9,988 nucleotides of DNA from Candidatus Lindowiibacteriota bacterium (GTDB taxonomy: Bacteria > Lindowbacteria > 2-12-FULL-62-27): assembly GCA_023249255.1 (NCBI GenBank), contig JAHFCY010000116.1:1-9988 (forward strand), written 5' to 3'. The stretch's first letter is position 1. Every line of letters starts with the position of its first letter. The notes under the pieces were generated by a model, which made no database searches, was not told the origin of the DNA, and saw only the letters and a list, made by a program, of their open reading frames with translations. This document shows, piece after piece, positions 4,911 to 9,988 of the stretch. A program made the position numbers and the translations under genes.

Positions 4911-7900
4911 CTAAGTCCCTGGGGGCAAACCAACCACACCGATGTTGGCATTGCCCTCACTATCCACAAGCAGTGATAGATACACGGTATTGATCCCGAT
5001 TTTAAAAGACATTAAGGGCACGACGGTAATCTTTCCTATGGGTGTAATACTCCTAAATTCTTCAATCACACTTTGAATCACCCAGAAATTCACCGCCACC
5101 ACGATAGTTGCAACTACATAATATATGATTGGAAGGATTTCGCCCAAAGGATCTATAAAATTAACCGGATTGCCACGCACGTAAGAATAATTGTTCCCGG
5201 GTCTGAGTGTAAGTTGATCCATCATTCTTTGGACCTTTTGCTTTTCCATCTCTTTTGTTGTTGCCTTAAGAATCAATATGAGATTTTCAATGTTGAATTT
5301 GTCCTCAATCAAAAAACGCCCTATAATGGGATCATAATATCGGGCACGGAAGTAATATAAACTTGTCTCTCTATCGAATTCTCTAGCCGTGAAACTGTAG
5401 AGTTGGTCGAGTACAATGCCAGATGAATGGACGATTTTGCCGAAGGAATTGTAGGCGAGTTCTCCGCTGATCGTTCCGTCCTTGCCCATGAGTTCAGTGA
5501 TGGAGCCAAGTGCGTCGGCTATGTAGTAATCGCTTTTTATTTCCTTCGTTGTTGAATTTTCTGTGTGGAGGACGAGAGGCTCATCAATCTGTTTAAAATC
5601 TTGGGTCGATTTCATCCACCCCGGCCCATGGGTGTAAAAGTCGCGCCGCGATCCGGAAATCACAGAAAAATCCAATCGCGCAATCGTCGGCCCGTCGCTG
5701 GGGTCGATGCCATTTTCGACGATGATGGAGTGATCGTTGTCGATGACGATTGCGTTGTCGACGCGGTCATTGGGGATTTGGCCGTCGGAGATTGAGTGCG
5801 GGGACCAGTTCCGGTAGACCGCCTTGTTGAGGCGATCATAGGCAAGGATGCCCCTGTCGGGGAAGAAACTGATGCGGCTGTCGGAAAAGTCGAGGGTTCC
5901 CACGCTTTCGTCGATCAAGGTCAGGCCTCCTTTCAAGCCGATGACAAGACGGTTCGTTCCAGGAATCAGACCACTCTGCCCCTGCATCACCTCCAGCGTC
6001 AAGGGGATGATTTCGCCATTCTGATCTTTTCCTAATCCGTGCTGATAAAAAGGCGGGGCAGAGCCGCCTGTTGAAAAGTTTCCCGTGAAGTCCGTGTCGT
6101 TCAAAAACGCAGCGACGTTGGCGGAGGCTGACTCGGCGTACAGGGACACGTATCCGTTCGGCTGGCCTGTCAGCCGCCACGGATAGATCGGATCAACTCC
6201 GTAGATGTCCGGATCAACCGTGATCGTGTCCTTCAAGTCCGACACCCTTGCCGGCAGGAGAAAGTCGGGAACCTGCGTCTGGCCTAGCCAGTCCGGTTTC
6301 TTCTGATGCGCCATGTACACTTCCCCTTTTGTCGTCACCTCCGCGTCACGGCCGACGATGGCGTACAATTTCATCCACGACGAAATCGAATTCGTCTCCA
6401 GTTCGTCCGTCGGAAAGAGTTCGATGTCTCCCGCCTCTTGTTCGCTGACGCTCCCATTTCGGTCCCGGCCCGTCCTCACCATAAACCGCTTGCCCGAGGT
6501 TGCGCGTAATGGACGCATATCGTCCGCCCAGCGTCTCCACTCGTCGACCAGCGGGAAATAATTCCGCTCATGCAAATCAAATCCCCGGGACTGGTTCGCC
6601 TCGGCGATTTTCCCGTGATACCGACGCGTGATGTTCGGGCCGAAGGTGTGGGCGCCGCTTGGGCGGGTGAATATTTCATCCGTCATCGATTCGGTCATGT
6701 TTACCGCGACCTCGTCGTTTTTGAAATTGAACACAACAAAACCGCCGGCGCTGGTGTAGAAGATTTTCGTCAGCGGATCGTTCGCCTCGACCTGTTTCAT
6801 GTTCACTTCCGCCATCAGTTCGACAACGAGTTTGCCGTCTCCCATGAATACCTGCATGGGACGCTGTCTCACCGTCCCCAGCGTGTCGGGGGCTTCGACT
6901 TTGATGCCGTACACCCGCCTGTAAAATTGGATCGCGCCGGTAAAGAGTCCCGTGCCCACAATCGCCTGCACGTACTGGCGCGGCTGGGTGTCGGTCAGAG
7001 CATTTTGTTCTCCACGGATGAATCGCGTGTAGACGTTTTCCGTGGATGCGTTGAGGATGGTCACTTCACGGTCGGTCGAAACGATCAACGCCTGCGCGGG
7101 GAACGCGCCGAAGATCGACCAACTCTTGCCCGCGCCGGTGCGGTCGAAGGTCGTGTCTGCGGCCGCGTCGTAAAAGTACACATCCCGGACGCTGTCGTTG
7201 ATCAGATGACTGGTTGAGGCGTTCAAGACGTGTTCCGTGCCGGTGGCCGCGTCGAGGACGTAAAGCCCTTTGTCCGTTGCCGCGTAGATTTTCGTTTTTT
7301 GCGGATTGGAAATAGACGCGCGGATTTCGTCCACGGGCAGGCGTTTCACCCACTGTAGGGGCGAGCCGGCCTGAACACGCCGCGACACGATGTCCTCCTC
7401 GTCGTAAAAATATGTCGCGATGTCGCTCGCCGTCGTGCCGTTGATGACCGATTTCTCCGTTCGGCGGCCGAGGCCGTCATAGCGGCAGCGAACCGTCTTG
7501 TCTGGAACGAGTCCCGTCGCGGGCGAGAAAAAGAGGTCGACACGGATCAGGCGGTCTTCGGCGTCGTACACGTAGCGCGTTCGAGCGGGCGTGTCGGCCC
7601 CCCACCCAACCTCCCCCGCAGGGGGGGAGGGGGTGAATGCGGCGACGAGCCGTTTTTCCGTCATGTTGCCGTTGGCGTCAAAATCGTAGAGATAGATTCC
7701 GTCGGTCTGAATCCGGTTGGCGGGATCGTACGCGTAGCTGTCCGTACGCACGTCGGCCGTGCGGTTGCCGACGGGGTCGTAAGAAAAATTTTCGGTGAGG
7801 GATTCCGGAGGGAACGGGAGGGGATGGGAGGGATCGGGAGTAAAAGAAACGGCCGTCAGGCGGTCGAGGGAATCATAGGAATAATTTCTCGTCCCGTGCC

Positions 7901-9988
7901 GGTCCGTCATCGACGTGCGGTTGTCGTTTTTGTTGTATTCGTAGCGGAAGAAACTCGCAGCCATTCCGTCAAATTTGTGTTCGATGTCGGTCACGCGATT
8001 TTTGGAATCGTACGCCCACTCCGACACGAGGCGGCCGCCGTCGCGGACCATGCGGGTGCGGTTGCCTGACGAGTCGTAGGAAAAGTCGATTTGCTCGCCG
8101 TACTGGTCGACGATCTTTTTCACGCGTGACGAACTGTCGTAGTCATAGGTCACTTTCGCGCCCGCAGGCATTTCCGAGTGGCGCATGGACACCCGGTTCC
8201 CGGCAACGTCGTACTCGTACTTGATCGTAAACTCGTACGCCGTATATCCCGCCTGGTCCTGCCGGATCACGCGGTTTTGTTGGTCGTACTCCATCCGCAG
8301 GCGGCTGTCGTTGTCCCGGACGGCGACGAGTCGGCCGAAGGGATCGTACGTAAACTGCACGTCGTCGTCGGGCGTGATTTTGTCCACGAGGCGGTTGTTG
8401 GCGTCGTAGTGAAACTGGATATGCGTCTGATCGGATTTTATTTTTTCGATCAGGTTCCCCACGGCGTCGTACGAGAACGACTCCTCCTGATCGAGCGCGT
8501 TGACCCGGCGCGTGAGGCGGTTTTCCTTGTCGTAGAAAAATTGAGTGAGTCGGCCGAGGGCGTCGGTGATTTTGGTCAGGTTGCCGTTCAAGTCATAGTC
8601 GTACGTCGTGATCTTGTTGTCCGGGTCGGTCACTTTCTTGAGTTTGTCCGCTTCGTCGTATTCGAATTTGGTCTTGCGGCCCGCCGGATCGGACACTTGG
8701 TTGACGTTGCCGGTCGGGTCATAGGCGAGTCCGGTGACGTTGCCGAGCGGGTCAGTCGTCTGGTCGGTGTTGCCGTTTGCGTCGTACGTAAATTGCGTCT
8801 CCTTGCCGGTTGGATCGCGGATGAGGGTCACAAGTCCGCGGCTGTTGTATGATATCTGTGTCGTTTTATTGTCAGCGTCCGTGACCCGTGCCGGATTTCC
8901 GGCCGCGTCATACTCCGTTACCGTCACACGGCCCAGCGCGTCGACGCTCCGGCTGACTTTCGAAAAGCGGGTGTCATACTCGAACGTCCGGGTCGACTGA
9001 ATGGACACCAGTTGGCGCGATGCCCCCGCGATCACCGCTTTGCCTTCGTCTATCCGCGTGACGTTTCCGAACGTGTTGTAGACGAACGCGCGGTCGTTCT
9101 CGTCCGGCTTGTCGATCAGCGTCGGTCGGCCCGAAGCGTCCCGGAGCGTCACCGTCTTCATCCCGTCCGGCTCGGTCGACTCGATTGCCAGACCCAAGGC
9201 GGCGTAGAGAATTGTCCGGACAGAATTTTTCGCGTCGGTGAATTTGGCCGGAACGGGCGCCGGCGCAAGCGCGGGGCTTGTTTTTGTGCCGACCGTCGAG
9301 GATATGCGGTTGATCAGGTTTTGTATCTCCTGCGGCTCGAATTTGCTCCGTTGGCCCAGCGGGTTGACCCGTTCCCGCACGCGGCCGGAGATATCATACA
9401 CATACGCCGTCTCCGCGCCTTTTGGATCTTTTTTCGACACCATCCGACCCCTGCCTTCGTACGCGAACGTCTGGGCCGATCCGTCCGGCAGGGCGATCTG
9501 AACGACGTCGCCGTCGGCGGTCGACGATATTTGCGTCACGCGGCCCGTGTGCGTCGTGATCCGCGACAGGCGGTCGTTGGTGTAGTCCAGCGTGGTGGAT
9601 TGGCCGCCCGCGTTGGTGATCCGAATGAGTTTGGGCGCGGACGCGTCGTCGTAGACGAAGGTCGTTGAGTTGCCGTTTGGATCGACGGTTTGAACGTGAT
9701 TGCCGTAGACGTCAAAGACTTTTTTCGTCAGGTCTTTTTCGGTCAGCGTGTAGCCGCCGTCGGGCGTTCGGCGGATCGTCGACTGGCCGGACCGTTGCGG
9801 GTCGATTTCGATGAACCGCTGACGGCGGGAGAACGCCTGGATTTTTGGCTCGTTGGTTCGGACGTACACCGTGTTGGCCGTCACCAAAAAACCGTGAATG
9901 CCCGTGTTCAGCCGCAGGTACGGCCGGACCGCGCCGTCTCGATTGATGATTAAGAGGTCTTTTTGCTCGATCAGAAATGACGTGTGGG
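4911..9988 (-). CDS. Giant Rhs/YD-repeat protein with internal propeller-like block; 5' end beyond right edge
   Basis: The frame is open from the right edge to TAG 4913-4911, giving 1691 residues in the window; the first in-window alternative start is only a TTG at 9887, so the gene is 5'-partial. Order from N to C: YD repeats (about 9740-7370) of the type 'G.LT..DP.GN.T.F.YD', over two dozen copies; a block with propeller-like blades (about 7365-5645); the Rhs core with a split GPG...IDEPL motif (about 5640-5560), YYIADALGSI (5531 down), YYFRARYYDPIIGRF (about 5357-5310) and NPVNFIDPLG (about 5172-5141); then a 76-residue tip. In Rhs proteins YD repeats wind into a hollow shell enclosing the C-terminal tip, which is cut off and often toxic. 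No export signal can be judged without the N-terminus. The gene body is GC-rich (40 of 60 bases in 9241-9300) but drops sharply in the last 450 bp. Confidence 0.92.
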   Translation of the reverse strand, partial: HTSFLIEQKDLLIINRDGAVRPYLRLNTGIHGFLVTANTVYVRTNEPKIQAFSRRQRFIEIDPQRSGQSTIRRTPDGGYTLTEKDLTKKVFDVYGNHVQTVDPNGNSTTFVYDDASAPKLIRITNAGGQSTTLDYTNDRLSRITTHTGRVTQISSTADGDVVQIALPDGSAQTFAYEGRGRMVSKKDPKGAETAYVYDISGRVRERVNPLGQRSKFEPQEIQNLINRISSTVGTKTSPALAPAPVPAKFTDAKNSVRTILYAALGLAIESTEPDGMKTVTLRDASGRPTLIDKPDENDRAFVYNTFGNVTRIDEGKAVIAGASRQLVSIQSTRTFEYDTRFSKVSRSVDALGRVTVTEYDAAGNPARVTDADNKTTQISYNSRGLVTLIRDPTGKETQFTYDANGNTDQTTDPLGNVTGLAYDPTGNVNQVSDPAGRKTKFEYDEADKLKKVTDPDNKITTYDYDLNGNLTKITDALGRLTQFFYDKENRLTRRVNALDQEESFSYDAVGNLIEKIKSDQTHIQFHYDANNRLVDKITPDDDVQFTYDPFGRLVAVRDNDSRLRMEYDQQNRVIRQDQAGYTAYEFTIKYEYDVAGNRVSMRHSEMPAGAKVTYDYDSSSRVKKIVDQYGEQIDFSYDSSGNRTRMVRDGGRLVSEWAYDSKNRVTDIEHKFDGMAASFFRYEYNKNDNRTSMTDRHGTRNYSYDSLDRLTAVSFTPDPSHPLPFPPESLTENFSYDPVGNRTADVRTDSYAYDPANRIQTDGIYLYDFDANGNMTEKRLVAAFTPSPPAGEVGWGADTPARTRYVYDAEDRLIRVDLFFSPATGLVPDKTVRCRYDGLGRRTEKSVINGTTASDIATYFYDEEDIVSRRVQAGSPLQWVKRLPVDEIRASISNPQKTKIYAATDKGLYVLDAATGTEHVLNASTSHLINDSVRDVYFYDAAADTTFDRTGAGKSWSIFGAFPAQALIVSTDREVTILNASTENVYTRFIRGEQNALTDTQPRQYVQAIVGTGLFTGAIQFYRRVYGIKVEAPDTLGTVRQRPMQVFMGDGKLVVELMAEVNMKQVEANDPLTKIFYTSAGGFVVFNFKNDEVAVNMTESMTDEIFTRPSGAHTFGPNITRRYHGKIAEANQSRGFDLHERNYFPLVDEWRRWADDMRPLRATSGKRFMVRTGRDRNGSVSEQEAGDIELFPTDELETNSISSWMKLYAIVGRDAEVTTKGEVYMAHQKKPDWLGQTQVPDFLLPARVSDLKDTITVDPDIYGVDPIYPWRLTGQPNGYVSLYAESASANVAAFLNDTDFTGNFSTGGSAPPFYQHGLGKDQNGEIIPLTLEVMQGQSGLIPGTNRLVIGLKGGLTLIDESVGTLDFSDSRISFFPDRGILAYDRLNKAVYRNWSPHSISDGQIPNDRVDNAIVIDNDHSIIVENGIDPSDGPTIARLDFSVISGSRRDFYTHGPGWMKSTQDFKQIDEPLVLHTENSTTKEIKSDYYIADALGSITELMGKDGTISGELAYNSFGKIVHSSGIVLDQLYSFTAREFDRETSLYYFRARYYDPIIGRFLIEDKFNIENLILILKATTKEMEKQKVQRMMDQLTLRPGNNYSYVRGNPVNFIDPLGEILPIIYYVVATIVVAVNFWVIQSVIEEFRSITPIGKITVVPLMSFKIGINTVYLSLLVDSEGNANIGVVGLPPGT
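4914..5141 (-). other. Variable C-terminal tip of the Rhs protein, hydrophobic
   Basis: The 76 residues after NPVNFIDPLG begin with a strong hydrophobic segment (LPIIYYVVATIVVAVNFWVI), then a charged bridge (EEFRSITPIGK), then amphipathic strands (KIGINTVYLSLLVDSEGNAN) and end in GVVGLPPGT. In polymorphic Rhs toxins the effector domain starts right after the DPxG motif. A single membrane helix plus a small strand-rich part would fit a membrane-acting tip. However, 76 residues is short for a toxin and no catalytic motif is visible. It may equally be a non-toxic anchor. Confidence 0.5.
5645..7365 (-). other. Beta-propeller-like domain block inserted in the Rhs core
   Basis: In a usual Rhs protein the last YD repeat is followed within a few residues by a 'GPG..DEPL' segment and 'YYYLADxLGS'. 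Here YFYDEEDIVSRRVQ (about 7420-7372) and the GPG motif (near 5630) are separated by about 570 in-frame residues with no YD repeats. The block contains blade-like segments: KIYAATDKGLYVLDAATGTE (about 7295-7235), ALIVSTDREVTILNAST (about 7100-7040), RLVIGLKGGLTLIDESVGT (about 5960-5900) and NAIVIDNDHSIIVENGIDP (about 5765-5700). Turns of the 'NDSVRDV' and 'NDRVDNAIV' kind recall two-component-regulator propellers. The frame has no interruption and composition matches the flanks, so this is an old part of the protein. The propeller assignment is by pattern only. Confidence 0.5.
7603..7635. repeat. GC-rich palindrome inserted in-frame in the Rhs gene (REP-like)
   Basis: CACCC (7603-7607) and CCTCCCCC (7610-7617) are exactly complementary to GGGGGAGG (7623-7630) and GGGTG (7631-7635), with an AA bulge at 7608-7609 and a 5-base loop GCAGG. 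The 13-bp GC-rich stem is embedded in coding sequence and adds the peptide TPSPPAGEVGWGADTPA between two YD repeats, a composition unlike the surroundings. GC-rich palindromes coding for peptides of the SPP...GEG.WG type are known as dispersed repeats in several genomes; that this is one is inference. Confidence 0.6.
7810..7838 (+). other. G-run cluster with G-quadruplex potential inside the Rhs gene
   Basis: Six G runs at 7810-7812, 7816-7818, 7820-7823, 7826-7828, 7830-7832 and 7836-7838 are separated by loops of 3, 1, 2, 1 and 3 bases on the plus strand, which is the template strand of the Rhs gene. The matching protein is a proline-rich insertion (TPDPSHPLPFPPESL) within a YD repeat. Whether it folds in vivo is not known. 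Confidence 0.45.

Larger units (their letters stand above)
7370..9740 (-). repeat. Degenerate tandem YD repeats of the Rhs shell
   Basis: The DNA carries a degenerate repeat of roughly 60-65 bases, best seen by the recurring plus-strand words GTCGTA and TTGCCG(T/G)T, which encode YD and GN. Examples of the protein unit: VTDPDNKITTYDYDLNGNLT and ITDALGRLTQFFYDKENRLT. A proline-rich linker (SPALAPAPVPA, about 9285-9250) interrupts the array near its beginning. Copies have diverged enough that recent amplification is unlikely. Confidence 0.8.

Noticed and set aside
4958-4968. CTATCCACAAG resembling a DnaA box
   Set aside because: A single near-match within coding sequence, with no cluster, AT-rich unwinding element or replication gene nearby.
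8178-9668. Two plus-strand open frames (224 and 218 codons) opposite the YD repeats
   Set aside because: Their repetitive valine/arginine-rich translations are the antisense image of the YD repeats; no ribosome binding site or family pattern is visible.
7370-9740. Regularly spaced repeated words suggesting a CRISPR array
   Set aside because: The period of about 60-65 bases is degenerate and in one continuous reading frame; the words encode the YD and GN of Rhs repeats.

Overview
The window reads as DNA from a diderm (Gram-negative-type) bacterium with fairly GC-rich coding sequence. Evidence is a secretin with a signal peptide, three inner-membrane partners of a type II secretion / type IV pilus machine, and a very large Rhs/YD-repeat protein. 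A truncated transposase resembles a family that, from memory, is frequent in deltaproteobacteria, planctomycetes and related uncultivated lineages. The sequence alone does not fix the phylum.

Left part (1-4013): a divergent secretion/pilus locus. On the minus strand, positions 1340 to 1 encode the N-terminal 446 residues of a secretin (GspD/PilQ class): a signal peptide, four tandem STN/N0-like modules and the start of an N1-like domain. On the plus strand, 1428-4013 holds three overlapping genes. They encode a PilM-PilN/GspL-like protein (actin-like cytoplasmic part, one membrane helix, periplasmic part), a PilO/GspM-like protein and a GspC/PilP-like protein with a C-terminal HR domain. Together these would form the inner-membrane platform and the link to the secretin. 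The 87-bp gap between the two transcripts carries two back-to-back promoters with the same TTGACG-N17-TAnnAT layout. Both -10 boxes sit only 8-9 bases before the ATG and neither gene has a Shine-Dalgarno, so both mRNAs are predicted to be leaderless.

Middle (4014-4465): a junction zone. It has the first 72 codons of a DDE/integrase-type transposase with a good Shine-Dalgarno, cut off abruptly. On the opposite strand is a 66-codon open frame with a CxxC motif and no clear start, probably debris of an older gene.

Right part (4466-9988, minus strand): a giant Rhs/YD-repeat protein (1691 residues in the window, 5' end missing). After about 2.3 kb of YD repeats comes a roughly 570-residue block with beta-propeller-like blades, then the Rhs core (RARYYDP, NPVNFIDPLG) and a short hydrophobic C-terminal tip. 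Ten bases after its stop begins a 144-residue, four-helix membrane protein. The tip and this gene are strikingly AT-rich compared with the rest, the classic signature of an exchangeable Rhs C-terminal toxin plus immunity cassette. The tip is short, its sequence is unfamiliar, and toxicity is inference only.

Smaller structures inside the Rhs gene include an in-frame GC-rich palindrome (7603-7635) and a G-run cluster with G-quadruplex potential (7810-7838).
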